Source: Protula sp. h YS-2021 | Lineage: Eukaryota > Annelida > Polychaeta > Sabellida > Serpulidae | Direction of reading: 5' to 3' | Assembly (NCBI GenBank): GCA_949752745.1 | Contig: OX457031.1 | Coordinates: 42,257,502 to 42,321,501 of the forward strand | DNA: 64,000 bases | Shown here: piece after piece, positions 49,505-61,725 of the stretch | Position numbering within the stretch: position 1 is the stretch's first letter | How the letters are laid out: the number at the start of each line of letters is the position of its first letter | Program-made: the position numbers and the translations under genes | The notes under the pieces: generated by a model | Told to the model about the DNA's origin: nothing | Database searches by the model: none | Seen by the model: only the letters and a program-made list of their open reading frames with translations

Positions 49505-52500
49505 TTAGTTTTGAAGTTGATAGTTAAAAGGAAAAAAAGAGATTTTTTTACGGAAAGTAGCGTAAAAATGGCCTGTGCGTAGGAAATTCACGTCTAGTTT
49601 TATTTCGAAAATGACTTTTCTACGCCTTTAAGGCGTAAAAATTCCATTTCAACTTAAAAAATCGATTTGCAAATATATAACCTAGAACCTGGATAGTTAA
49701 AAGAGAAAAATGGACTTTTTTATGGATGAGTGGAGTAAAAAATGTCCTATGAGTCAGAAATTCATGTCTAGTTTTATTTTTCAAACGATTTTTCTACGCC
49801 TTTCTATGCCATTTCAACTTACAGATAGATTTACAAGTATATTAACTTGAAAATAATAGCTCAAAAAGAAAAAATTCCCTTTTTACTTACAGATAGATTT
49901 TAATATATCTTGCTTTAAGGCTTGATAGCTAAAAGAAAAAAGGACTTTTTTACGGATTGATGGCGTAAAAATACCCTATGCGTCAGAAATTCATGTCTAG
50001 TTTTGTGGTTGAAATGACTTTTTTACGCCCTTTAAGGCGTAAAAAATGCCCTTTACTTACGGATAGATTTTAATATATCTTGCTTTAAGGCTTGATAGCT
50101 AAAAGAAAAAAGGACTTTTTTACGGATTGATGGCGTAAAAATACCCTGTGCGTCAGAAATTCAGGTCTAGTTTTGTGGTTGAAATGACTTTTTTACGCCC
50201 TTTAAGGCGTAAAAAATGCCCTTTTTACTTACAGATAGATTTTAATATATCTTGCTTTAAGGCTTGATAGCTAAAAGAAAAAAGGACTTTTTTACGGATT
50301 GATGGCGTAAAAATACCCTGTGCGTCAGAAATTCAGGTCTAGTTTTGTGGTTGAAATGACTTTTTTACGCCCTTTAAGGCGTAAAAAATGCCCTTTTTAC
50401 TTACAGATAGATTTTAATATATCTTGCTTTAAGGCTTGATAGCTAAAAGAAAAAAGGACTTTTTTACGGATTGATGGCGTAAAAATACCCTGTGCGTCAG
50501 AAATTCAGGTCTAGTTTTGTGGTTGAAATGACTTTTTTACGCCCTTTAAGGCGTAGAAAATGCCCTTTTCACTTACAGATAGATTTTAATATATCTTGCT
50601 TTCAGGCTTGATAGCTAAAAGAAAAAAGGACTTTTTTACGGATTGATGGCGTAAAAATACCCTGTGCGTCAGAAATTCATGTCTAGTTTTGTGGTTGAAA
50701 TGACTTTTTTACGCCCTTTAAGGCGTAAAAAATGCCCTTTTTACTTACAGATAGATTTTAATATATCTTGCTTTAAGGCTTGATAGCTAAAAGAAAAAAG
50801 GACTTTTTTACGGATTGATGGCGTAAAAATACCCTATGCGTCAGAAATTCATGTCTAGTTTTGTGGTTGAAATGACTTTTTTACGCCCTTTAAGGCGTAA
50901 AAAATGCCCTTTACTTACGGATAGATTTTAATATATCTTGCTTTAAGGCTTGATAGCTAAAAGAAAAAAGGACTTTTTTACGGATTGATGGCGTAAAAAT
51001 ACCCTGTGCGTCAGAAATTCAGGTCTAGTTTTGTGGTTGAAATGACTTTTTTACGCCCTTTAAGGCGTAAAAAATGCCCTTTTTACTTACAGATAGATTT
51101 TAATATATCTTGCTTTAAGGCTTGATAGCTAAAAGAAAAAAGGACTTTTTTACGGATTGATGGCGTAAAAATACCCTGTGCGTCAGAAATTCAGGTCTAG
51201 TTTTGTGGTTGAAATGACTTTTTTACGCCCTTTAAGGCGTAAAAAATGCCCTTTTTACTTACAGATAGATTTTAATATATCTTGCTTTAAGGCTTGATAG
51301 CTAAAAGAAAAAAGGACTTTTTTACGGATTGATGGCGTAAAAATACCCTGTGCGTCAGAAATTCAGGTCTAGTTTTGTGGTTGAAATGACTTTTTTACGC
51401 CCTTTAAGGCGTAAAAAATGCCCTTTTTACTTACAGATAGATTTTAATATATCTTGCTTTAAGGCTTGATAGCTAAAAGAAAAAAGGACTTTTTTACGGA
51501 TTGATGGCGTAAAAATACCCTATGCGTCAGAAATTCATGTCTAGTTTTGTGGTTGAAATGACTTTTTTACGCCCTTTAAGGCGTAAAAAATGCCCTTTAC
51601 TTACGGATAGATTTTAATATATCTTGCTTTAAGGCTTGATAGCTAAAAGAAAAAAGGACTTTTTTACGGATTGATGGCGTAAAAATACCCTGTGCGTCAG
51701 AAATTCAGGTCTAGTTTTGTGGTTGAAATGACTTTTTTACGCCCTTTAAGGCGTAAAAAATGCCCTTTTTACTTACAGATAGATTTTAATATATCTTGCT
51801 TTAAGGCTTGATAGCTAAAAGAAAAAAGGACTTTTTTACGGATTGATGGCGTAAAAATACCCTGTGCGTCAGAAATTCAGGTCTAGTTTTGTGGTTGAAA
51901 TGACTTTTTTACGCCCTTTAAGGCGTAAAAAATGCCCTTTTTACTTACAGATAGATTTTAATATATCTTGCTTTAAGGCTTGATAGCTAAAAGAAAAAAG
52001 GACTTTTTTACGGATTGATGGCGTAAAAATACCCTGTGCGTCAGAAATTCAGGTCTAGTTTTGTGGTTGAAATGACTTTTTTACGCCCTTTAAGGCGTAG
52101 AAAATGCCCTTTTCACTTACAGATAGATTTTAATATATCTTGCTTTCAGGCTTGATAGCTAAAAGAAAAAAGGACTTTTTTACGGATTGATGGCGTAAAA
52201 ATACCCTGTGCGTCAGAAATTCATGTCTAGTTTTGTGGTTGAAATGACTTTTTTACGCCCTTTAAGGCGTAAAAAATGCCCTTTTTACTTACAGATAGAT
52301 TTTAATATATCTTGCTTTAAGGCTTGATAGCTAAAAGAAAAAAGGACTTTTTTACGGATTGATGGCGTAAAAATACCCTATGCGTCAGAAATTCATGTCT
52401 AGTTTTGTGGTTGAAATGACTTTTTTACGCCCTTTAAGGCGTAAAAAATGCCCTTTACTTACGGATAGATTTTAATATATCTTGCTTTAAGGCTTGATAG

Positions 52501-52637
52501 CTAAAAGAAAAAAGGACTTTTTTACGGATTGATGGCGTAAAAATACCCTGTGCGTCAGAAATTCAGGTCTAGTTTTGTGGTTGAAATGACTTTTTTACGC
52601 CCTTTAAGGCGTAAAAAATGCCCTTTTTACTTACAGA
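49505..52637 (+). repeat. 172-bp satellite array with higher-order structure
   Basis: From 49921 there are 16 monomers, with starts at cttgatagct spaced 172 bases (170 where two T are missing). The last is cut off near 52637. Two or three diverged monomers precede them (49505-49920). Four variants can be told apart by catgtct or aggtct, tatgcg or gtgcg, gcgtagaaaatg and the short cctttacttacgg end. The order is A B B C D, A B B B, A B B C D, A B. Thus an 858-base five-unit block recurs at 49921 and 51465. Every monomer has the hairpin ttttttacgcc/ggcgtaaaaaa around ctttaa. The monomer size is close to nucleosome length, as in many centromeric satellites. Confidence 0.95.
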
Positions 52638-52674
52638 AGTAGTATAGAGATAGGATAGATACCCGTTCCGCGGA

Positions 52675-52740
52675 CCGCGGACACACGGACCCCCCCCCCC
52701 ACCCTAGCAGACCCCCCCCCCCACCCCCCCCCCCCCTACC
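52675..52740. repeat. C-rich tract at satellite edge
   Basis: gttccgcggaccgcggac is followed by four long C runs separated by ACCCTAGCAG, A and TA. It lies just past the truncated last satellite monomer. Confidence 0.85.
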
Positions 52741-53685
52741 CCTAATAAAACTCGTCAGACCAGCTTAATTTAGCACGTATGTGAATGGTTTTTTAAGCAC
52801 CAATGTTACATAATGAATTGAGGTTATCCTTTTGTAAATGATACGGGGGTTGATTTCTTGTGAATACCTATGGTATAATTATCTTTTTTTGACAATGCGA
52901 GCATGTAACGCCGACTACGTTAGCCACTTTATCGGAACAATGGCAATATACAGACAAGTATAGAAGCACAACAGGCAGCCTATTGTTAAGCATATCGCCT
53001 TGCTGCCTGCCTCATTGTCTTAATTCAATGAATGACATAATATAAAGGTGTTATGCAGGGTGTGAATCATGACTACCTGTTTTTATAACGGAGACGTAGC
53101 CTGTGTTAACGAAATGACCCTTTTAATTAAAATATTTCATTTCAATTCCTGTCTTCCCCACCGCTCATTTCTCTCCATTTTTTTTTACTCGTCACTCATT
53201 TTCCCGTGGCTCTAAATAATGAGAAGAATAAACCCATCTGTAAAGTAGTAACAAGAATAAACCAATATGTAAAGTAGTAATTATAATAACTATACTAGCA
53301 ACTTCAATTATACCCAAAAAGTAGAAACTATAATGAAAATTTCAAAAGAAAACCAAAATAATACAGACAGGAATGCAACAATAATAACGAAATATAAATA
53401 TAAATAGCCACATATAAATATATATCCTCTCATCATTGAACTTCAAAATAAAAGAAACCAATGCAAAACAAACAGACAAATAATATGAAAGTTAATGCAA
53501 TGATAATATTAGAAATGAACCAATGCTTACATAGTAATGAAAAATGAATATACCAATAACTATATAATCGTATAAATGCAGAAATAATGATAAACATAAT
53601 AATAGTAATAGTGGTAATAATAAATAAAGGAATAAAAAGCAATAATAACAGGACAAAGGAATAATAAAATTGATAAATATTCAAC
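52741..53685. other. Non-coding DNA
   Basis: I see nothing gene-like. The sequence grades into A-rich simple DNA after 53270. Confidence 0.5.
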
Positions 53686-53689
53686 AATG

Positions 53690-53858
53690 TAATATTAATA
53701 ATAATAATAAGAAGAAGAAGAATAACAATGAAAAGTGGAAGAAGAATATAAACAAATATAGCAATAGTGATAGTGGTATTAATAAATAAAGGAGTAAAAA
53801 GCTATGTTAACAGAACAATAACAGAGCAATAATAACAAGACATCAATAAAGTAATATT

Positions 53859-53923
<65 letters not shown>

Positions 53924-54045
53924 GAGAAGTGGAAGACGAATATAAACAAATATCGAAATAGTTATAATGGTAAATAAATACATGAATTAAAAAGCAATAT
54001 AAACACAATAACAGAGCAATAACAAGACATCAATAAAGTAATATT

Positions 54046-54116
<71 letters not shown>

Positions 54117-54235
54117 GAGAAGTGGAAGACGAATATAAACAAATATCGAAATAGTTATAATGGTAAATAAATACATGAATTAAAAAGCAATATAAACACA
54201 ATAACAGAGCAATAACAAGACATTATTAAAGTAAT

Positions 54236-54279
<44 letters not shown>

Positions 54280-54399
54280 TGAAAAGTAGAAGAAGACTAT
54301 AAACAAACATAGAAATAGTAATAATGGTAATTAAATACACGAATAAAAAAGCAATATAAACACAATAACAGAGCAATAACAAGACATTATTAAAGTAAT

Positions 54400-54464
<65 letters not shown>

Positions 54465-54780
54465 TAATAAAAATAATGAGAAGTAGAAGAAGACTATAAA
54501 CAAACATAGAAATAGTAATAATGGTAATTAAATACACGAATAAAAAAGCTATGTTAACAGAACAATAACACCTTAATAATAACAAGACATCAATAAAGTA
54601 ACACTAATAATAATAATGAGAAGTAGAAGAAGAATTATAAAAAAATGTAGAAATAGTAATAATGGTAAATAAATACATGAATAAGAAAGCAACAACAACA
54701 GAATAATATCAGAGCAATAATAACACGACATCAATAAAGTATTAACATGAATAATAATAATAATTATAGCAGGTAAGTAA
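53690..54780. repeat. AAT microsatellite-bearing tandem repeat, 6 copies
   Basis: Six copies of a unit of about 170-190 bases are present. Each has an (AAT)n run of varying length, then aagtggaagacgaatataaac, an aatagttataatggtaaat segment and acaataacagagcaataac before the next run. Length differences come mainly from the AAT run. The minus-strand Ile-rich frames are artefacts. Confidence 0.88.
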
Positions 54781-57700
54781 TAGTAAGTATACATGAATTA
54801 TATAAGTAAAAGTTAATATTGACTAATACAGAAAGTTAAAGAAGATATGAACTAATACAGAAATAAGCAAAGAATCGTAAAATAAATAAAATGACAAATA
54901 ATAAAGGAATAAACCAAATATCAGTAATAAATATCCAATAAGACAAATCAATGTTACAACACCGCAACTACAAGAAAAGTAACAGCATTAATTTAAAAAT
55001 AACAACAAATAAGAATAATAAAATATCAAGTAATAACAGAAAACAATAGCAGAAATAACGAAAATAACAATAATAATGACAAAACAATATAGAAATAACA
55101 ATAATTATTAAAATAACATTAATAGTAATAACAGAAAGAAATAATGAAAATAGTATACAAATCCTTCATGAAAAAAACATAGTAATAACAAAACAACTCT
55201 AAAAAAATTAAATACACTAGCATACCAATAATAGAAAGAAAGGGCACTTGTTTAAGAAGAAGAAGAAGAATAACAAGAATATCAACTAAAGCAGTAATGA
55301 TAATAGAAATGAACTACTACACAAATAATAATGGTCATACATGACAGGCAAAAAAACAAGTGAATAAGCAATAACAAGAAATTACCATTGCTGAATTAAA
55401 AGAAATGATAAGTAATATATATATATAGTAAAATAATAATACACGAGCCAGTAATAGTAATGTTAAATAGAGAAATAAGTGAAAGCAATAAAATAAACTA
55501 AAGCAAAGCAGTAAGACAAAGCAGTAAGCCAAATAAACAATTAATGAAAGTAAAAAATAACAAACGAATGTATAAATTCTAATAATGATAACAGCCAATA
55601 AATGCAATCCATAATATAACAAAAAGATCAACAACAACAACAACAACAAAAATAAAAGTAATTATAACAGAAATAATGAAAAATAACACCAACTAACAAT
55701 AATGAAAGTAAGAATAACAAATAATAATACAAAACAACACAAGAAATAACGAAAATAACAAGATCAATTATTATATTAAAAGCAATAGTTATAATAATAA
55801 CCGCAAAAAATAATAACTCTAAAGCAACATTAATAAGAAACAATGCATATTATACAGAAATAAATGCAAGAAGAAGGAGGAGGAGAAGGAGGAGGAGGAG
55901 GGGGAGGAGGAGGAGGAGAAGAAGAAGAAGAAGAAGAAGAAGAAGAAGAGGCGAAAACTAAATTACATAAAAGTAAAAGAAATAATAGTAATGATAGAAA
56001 TGAATCAAATCAAAAACAGAAATAATAAACAAATGAACAAAATAATAATAGTATAATGAATGAATAGAAACAATAATGATAATGAAAATAAAAGTATACT
56101 AATGCAGAATTAACAGCAATGATAGATAATAAATAGAAACACTAGCAATACCAGAATGAATATCAACAACAGCAATAGTAAAAACAACAATAAATAACAT
56201 TAACAGTATCAATAATAAGTAAATAACATTAACAACAGTGTCAATAATAAGTAATATACGGAAGCAATAATAAGAAAAGCATAATACATAATAACAGTAG
56301 GTTTAGTGAAAATACTATATAAAACTTTATGAAATTAAATACAAACAGCAACATTTATAATGATAGCAAAAATAATGACTATAAAAATAATCCTAATAGT
56401 AAATAGCAATACTGCTAATAATAATACAAAGAAAGCAAACCCTAGTACATCAACTACAACGGAACATCAATGAGGTAATGAAAATAATAGTAAAACAGTA
56501 ACTATATAACTGTCAAGAATATATGGGTTGGAATAAAAATAATAAGAGCAAATAATAATTACAATAATCGTTGTAAAACCAGAACAGTAATAACAACAAC
56601 TACAAGAGTAACAGTTATAGCTAAAATAATATCAATAATAATAAAAAACTGCAATAATAATAATAATAATAATAATAATAGCCGCACAAGCAGTAATATT
56701 TAATGACAAAAGCCACACAAAGAATAAAATAATATATAAGACCTTTGTGAAATTAAGTTAAATCAGTCATAGTTATAACAACAACATACTTATTCTGACA
56801 ACAAAAGGAATGTCAAAACACGTACAATAATAAGCAATAAGAAAAGCGGTAAGAACATATATATATATATATAATAGCCTTTCGTGAAATTAATTAAAAC
56901 AGTAGTAGATATAATCAGAACAAAAAGAGTAACAAGCACGTAAATAACAAGCAATAATAAAACCAGTAAAAAGGAAAGAATAATATGTCAGCTCTTTGTG
57001 AAAATATACAGTGTCAGTTATAACGCTAACAATAAAGTTAATAATCAATAACAACAGAAAGAAAGCAAAACTGTAACACAATAACAACAACACAAAGACC
57101 ACAATGAAAATAACAGTAAACAGTAACAAGAAAACTTAAAAAAAAAACATAATCATATGAATAAAAAATAATAACCGTAAATAATAACTACATTAGTAAC
57201 AACTGTAGTAAACTAAGAACAGTAATAACAATAAGTACAATAATAACTAATAACAAACAAAAAAACCAAAGTAAGAAAATAAACATAATATATAAGCCCT
57301 TTGTGAACTTAAATCAAATCAGTGATAGTTACATTATCAACTAAAAATAAAATAAAACATACACAATAACAAGGATTTACAAAGAAAAAATAGCATACAA
57401 GTCCTTTTTGAAATTAAATAAACCAGTAATACTTGTCATGATAAGAATAAAAATTAATAATCATACCAATAACAATAATAATAAAAGAAAGAAAGCACAA
57501 GAACAATATAACAATCACATTGAAAGAAAATAATAGCAAAAATAGTAACGACAGAACTAGCAAGAACATACTAATAGTAACTGAAAAACTAGCAATAACA
57601 AATGTAAAAATAACAACAATTTGAGTAATAGCAACTAATAGCAGATATAACTAATACGAAAATGAAAACAGTGTATTTATATGAACGCAACAGGCTCAAA

Positions 57701-58740
57701 AAGTCTTCCTTAAACCAGATAAAACAGTAATATTTATATTAATAGCAATAAACATTAATAACCATATACATAGTAACAATAACAAAAAGAAAACAAACAT
57801 GCAGCATAATAATAAAAGTGAGAGAAAATAATAGTAAAAAAAAGTAGCATCAGAACAAACAAGAACATACTTGCAATGACACCAAAACTCACATTAACTA
57901 TCAACAACAATAACAATCATAATACAAAAACTACAAATGACAATAATAACTACATAATTAATAGTAATTAGAAATGACGGTATAAAATAAACAAATACAA
58001 GGATAATAATTGTGATAAATATTAGCAAAGGAATGAATTAAAGTAAATAAAAACAATAAAAACATCAACTCCAATAACAATACCAATAAACCAAAATATA
58101 CAGAAATATTAGTAAAGATACATAATACATGTATGAAGACAACAGAAATGTGCCAATACAGAAATAATAACAGTGATACATAAATAGATAAAAGTACTAA
58201 TAAATCAAAATCTACAGCAACAGAAGAAGAATCAATGTTAATTATAACCGTAACAATGGCAAATAATGCCAGAAAGAAGTTAAACGGTTAATGTCATTAA
58301 ATAAAAACAGTAATCATTATAATAATTGCAATAATACCCCTGACTTATTGGTATAATTAATAAGAATACGGATTATATCAGAAATCTAAACATTCCAGAA
58401 ACATCTACAACATAATGACAATAATTATAGTAATAAAAATAAAAGTAACTGGGAAAATAACAACACCACTATCTGCATGATAACAAGAGTAAAGAGAGTA
58501 ACAACTGCAAAAGTAATATAGATAATAAAAAGAATAGTAAAAAGTAATATGAATACTCGCAACATCATAATAATAGTAAGATATGTAACTATAACAAAAA
58601 TAATGCAATCAATATCAAAAACAGTAACGACAGAACCAACAGTATCATAATAACACCCAAAAGTAAAAACCGAAAAAACAACAGTATTAATGATAGCTGT
58701 GTTAGCAGCTACAACAAAAAATAATGCCAATAGCATTGGT
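54781..58740. repeat. Diffuse A-rich AAT/AAC simple DNA
   Basis: Nearly 4 kb is built from aataat, aacaat, agtaat and similar triplet words with strong strand asymmetry: A far exceeds T, and G is scarce on the plus strand. It includes GA-rich patches at 55862-55955. Rare recurring phrases (for example ccttt(g/t)tgaaattaa at 56747, 56878, 57299 and 57401) hint at a decayed larger unit. No credible gene on either strand; the Tyr/Phe/Ile-rich minus-strand frames follow from composition. Confidence 0.8.
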
Positions 58741-58956
58741 AGTAATACTTGCATTTCTTGAACTTCTGCCTCCATAAATTGACCTTTTCACTCCGGCGCC
58801 ATGTGGATAACTAGAGCCTCAACTGGTAATAGCATCGTTCCGGTGCTTGGTTTCGCATGCTTGTTGCATAATTACATCCCATTCGTGTACAGACATGTCA
58901 AGAATTTATTTTATTTTATTATTATTTTTTGCTGACGACAGCAATTTACCGGTAAG

Positions 58957-58990
58957 TATATAAACACAACATTTTGGCTTTTTACTATCA
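58957..58990 (+). promoter_or_regulatory. Core promoter (TATA + Inr) of the PC4-like gene
   Basis: TATATAA at about 58957-58963 is followed about 30 bases later by the initiator-like TCAATTC at 58988-58994. The ATG comes about 20 bases further on, in good context (A at -3). A canonical TATA/Inr spacing and a very short leader make a compact promoter. Confidence 0.6.
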
Positions 58991-59007
58991 ATTCACTGAC
59001 TGCCAAC

Positions 59008-59167
59008 ATGACACAATATATTGGTTCGAAAGAGAGTTGTGACAGAAAAGAATACCAGCCGGTTGTCATAGCTAGTTCCTCATCTTTGGATAACAAGGAC
59101 TATGAAGGAGACGTAGCCTACGTTCACCTTGGGCTTGAAAAATATGCAATTTTAATTACACACAAAG
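59008..59167 (+). CDS. Tandem PC4-like protein, exon 1
   Basis: This exon encodes residues 1-53 and the first base of codon 54, ending AAAG before the donor GTAAGA. After a short Ser-rich, acidic stretch (SSSSLDNKDYEGD, about 23-35) comes the first half of a PC4-type fold: VHLGLEKYAILITHKG, the strand pair usually seen as LG...V.V..FKGK in PC4/SUB1. PC4 domains dimerise and bind single-stranded DNA, and act in transcription, repair and, in viruses and mobile elements, replication. The ATG at 59008 has A at -3 and sits about 20 bases below the TATA/Inr promoter. The intron (139 bases) splits the domain at its KG turn. Confidence 0.7.
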
Positions 59168-59306
59168 GTAAGATATATTTAGTTGTTCTTTCCGCAAGTA
59201 TTTTCAATGAAATGAGTAACATTTTATTATTGCACACCTATTTCATATTTCCACTACTTTAACTTTTACCATTATTTGAGGGCTAATTCCAACCTGTTTA
59301 TTTCAG

Positions 59307-59743
59307 GTGTTTCATATATGGAAATAACAGACTGCGTACAGTATTCGGATGGAGGGAAATTATACAGAAAGGCTCGCGGTGGAATTCGTTTTTCTAGACC
59401 TGCTTTTCTCCTGCTCTTGTACAAGAACAACAGGGATTTAAGTGCAGTCACCGAAAACTGTGATTCGCACAAGACTCATTTATGTGGCAATTATTTCGCC
59501 AGATTCCTGCGCAATGCTTTCGTTGAAATTAGGCAGTGGTACAACGAAAACGACAAAGTGCTTCCTGGTTTACCGAAACAAATTCTAACTGTTCCCCAAT
59601 GGCATCGATTTCGCGAAGCCATGAAATTTTTTGCTGAACATTATTTCCCAGGCTGTGAGAGTGAAGTTTGCTTGAACCAGAACCATCACCGCTTCCTAGG
59701 TTGCGCCAATTGTAAATCTTTGCTTTCAGGAACGAGGTTGTAA
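59307..59743 (+). CDS. Tandem PC4-like protein, exon 2
   Basis: The acceptor TTTCAG precedes 59307. Joined in phase 1 to exon 1 it gives a 198-residue protein. It completes the first PC4-like unit (about 39-91, ending GGIRFSRPAFLLLLY). It then encodes a second unit (about 112-161) with the clearer signature FVEIRQWYNENDKVLPG, a segment in place of KKGI.L, and QW plus a closing helix. This matches the V-D-I-R-x-Y-Y...LPG...W pattern of PC4. The tail has four Cys and two His (GCESEVC...HH...GCANC, 169-189), possibly zinc-binding. Two PC4 units in one chain could act as a built-in dimer. AATAAA follows at 59929. It lies upstream of, and on the same strand as, the NADAR gene. Confidence 0.7.
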
Positions 59744-60880
59744 TTATTTATTATTAACATCAATGAGTGAAACCTTGTAATATATTTTGGGGTTTTTTTT
59801 TCAAAATAACAAAATGAGGAGACTTACCCCTAGGCAAACTTTGAATGCTTATGTACATATGTATGCACATTACACGTTTACTCTTCACACCTGTTACATG
59901 ACTATTTTTATGCTTTGACCACAAAGGCAATAAATGCAATGTCCACATCTTTCGTCATTTTATTTATTTTTAAAAAAGTGCATGAGTGGTACACTATGTA
60001 AATATAAGTAAATCATGACATTAGTTATTGCTTCTCAGGTGCGCACCTAACTTTGCTATTCCTTTGATCGATTAATGTAGCAAATAATTTCACTCTTCCC
60101 ACCCAGTAACTTGTCTGCCATTGATAACAATAACTACGCGGTGTTACACTAAAATACCTAACCAATAGGTTTCACTGAAATTTCTGTACTTCTCCCCTTA
60201 CTTTGACTTGTAGACCATAATGCGTAGTGTGTAATTACTTTTACCTGCTACTCTCCCACTTACAGCATCACCAGTACTTAGAATTTAAATACTTTTGGCC
60301 CCTCTTTATTTTGACCGCAAGGAGTCAATCGCACAGAAGTCATGTGATTAAGAAATTGAAAACAAATATCACCTTATCTGCGGATATATTTACTACACAA
60401 AATCAACTACAGTTTGAAACCATGATTACTTCTCTACGAACATGACATTCTCATGTGACTTTAATTCAGTTATGTTGGGTCTTTTCTTCATGGCCACCCA
60501 CGCTTAGCTTTCTTCCATTGTACCAGAGGACAAAAAGAGCTGTATTTGTTTCGGCGGCACTAAAAGTAATCATCAGTCATGGTAATTTGAATCCCCCACC
60601 CCTTTATTGACTCACAAATTTCTACAATGTAAAACATTTCATACACTCTTCGACATTTTCCGAGCATGGGAGAAAGGATTACCCTGAAAAGGTGAAAACT
60701 CAACAAGGTTTGAAGACATGTTTTTCTTTCAGCAAATATAATCTTATGCGAGTGGTTTCAAAGTGAACAAAGAAAGAAAATGATAGAAGAGGTGGCAGAC
60801 ATTTTAAAACATATTTTATTACAGGACGAAACCAACATGACAGCGTTAGAATAAATAAAAAGAGAAACAAAGTCAACAAC
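59744..60880 (+). other. Spacer between PC4-like and NADAR genes
   Basis: The spacer contains a candidate polyadenylation signal (59929-59934). An open stretch ends in TGA at about 60445, preceded by a CTTACAG acceptor-like site near 60258-60264; its predicted sequence (…KYFWPLFILTARSQSH…) might be an alternative last exon. At 60824 TTTATTACAG precedes an open, basic stretch in frame with the NADAR start, so an upstream exon may be joined there. Neither is certain. Confidence 0.35.
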
Positions 60881-61325
60881 ATGGAGAATGTTGTATTATT
60901 TAGCGGTCACAAGGATGTTCTTTCAAACATGTTTCCAAACACGACTTGAAAAGTATGGACATACGTTCAACTCGAGTGAAGCTTTGTATCAATATGAGAA
61001 AGCAGTTTTTCATCACCGTCAAGATATTGCTTCAGCTATTGTTTCATGTAGAAATGGATATGAAGCGAAACGTATTGCTAAAGTGATAAAGTCATGTCCT
61101 TTGTGGCATCCAGTGAAGAGAAGTAAAATGCAAGATGTTTTACATGTCAAATTGAATCAGTGTGTATTGTTTCGCAAAAAGTTGAAAGAATGTAAACATA
61201 AGACTTTAGTTGAAGCAACGTATGATCATTGGTGGGGAGCTGGTGTTAAACAATTGTCATCTCCTTCATATCCTGGTCAAAATATTATGGGAAAGTTGTT
61301 AGAAATTTTGTGTGAGGAGGTATAA
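60881..61325 (+). pseudogene. NADAR (YbiA-like) N-glycosidase, frameshifted
   Basis: NADAR proteins cleave N-glycosidic bonds in riboflavin intermediates or remove ADP-ribose from guanine bases. The family's N terminus is read from ATG 60881 as MENVVLFSGHKDVLSNMFP and stops at TGA 60947-60949. The rest continues one base over, from about 60945. It carries HTFNSSEALYQYEKAV (catalytic-type Glu at 60978-60980), EAKRIAKVIKSCPLW, M..VL..KLNQ and LVEATYDHWWGAG (61224-61241), then PGQNIMGKLLEIL, and stops at 61325. The total length, about 147 residues, is normal. One extra base explains the break. It may be a true mutation, a sequence error or, less likely, programmed +1 slippage at ACT-TGA. No intron is seen inside the domain. 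Confidence 0.85.
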
Positions 61326-61397
61326 AAGTGGTGAGACATTTATTCACCATGGTATGCAGACGTGTTTTTAACAATTATATGAACATGTAAAGCAAGT

Positions 61398-61682
61398 ATG
61401 GATGTAGAAACGTGTTTCAAGAACAAGTGCGTGGACTACATGATAAGTGAACTAGCACGTTTTGGAACTGTTGAGCACCAACTGGAACACATCAACATCT
61501 ATTGGGAACTTGCTCATTTCGCGCTGAACTTGACAAACTTGCGTGAGGATTTCATTAGAGAGTGTGATAACATTGCTGCTGGAGCTGAGGAGTTTGATGT
61601 GGAAGCAGCATATCACTTTGCTCGATTTGATGCAAGACTGTTTGATGAAGTGAGAGAGTGGTTCATCTATATTACAGTATAA
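61398..61682 (+). CDS. Small acidic protein, function unknown
   Basis: The frame runs from ATG 61398 (A at -3, G at +4) to TAA 61680-61682, 94 residues. I do not recognise a family. The product is acidic (about 19 Asp/Glu against 8 Lys/Arg), predicted largely helical, with Cys at 6 and 11 and aromatic residues near the end (EVREWFIYI). It starts 72 bases after the NADAR stop, on the same strand. A near-identical copy of its C-terminal part occurs inverted at 64000-63871, so it is part of the duplicated unit. A candidate polyadenylation signal is at 61958-61963. The frame is intact in both copies as far as visible. Confidence 0.5.
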   Translation: MDVETCFKNKCVDYMISELARFGTVEHQLEHINIYWELAHFALNLTNLREDFIRECDNIAAGAEEFDVEAAYHFARFDARLFDEVREWFIYITV

Positions 61683-61725
61683 TGGCAGACATTACACTGA
61701 GACAATAATTATTGTACAAAAGCCT

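Noticed and set aside
49505..52637. CRISPR-like array
   Set aside because: Repeats are 172 bases with no unique spacers, in an animal genome. It is a satellite.
53433..58775. Tyr/Phe/Leu/Ile-rich membrane-like proteins on the minus strand
   Set aside because: They follow from the A-rich composition of the plus strand. No start context, no splice pattern and no domain.
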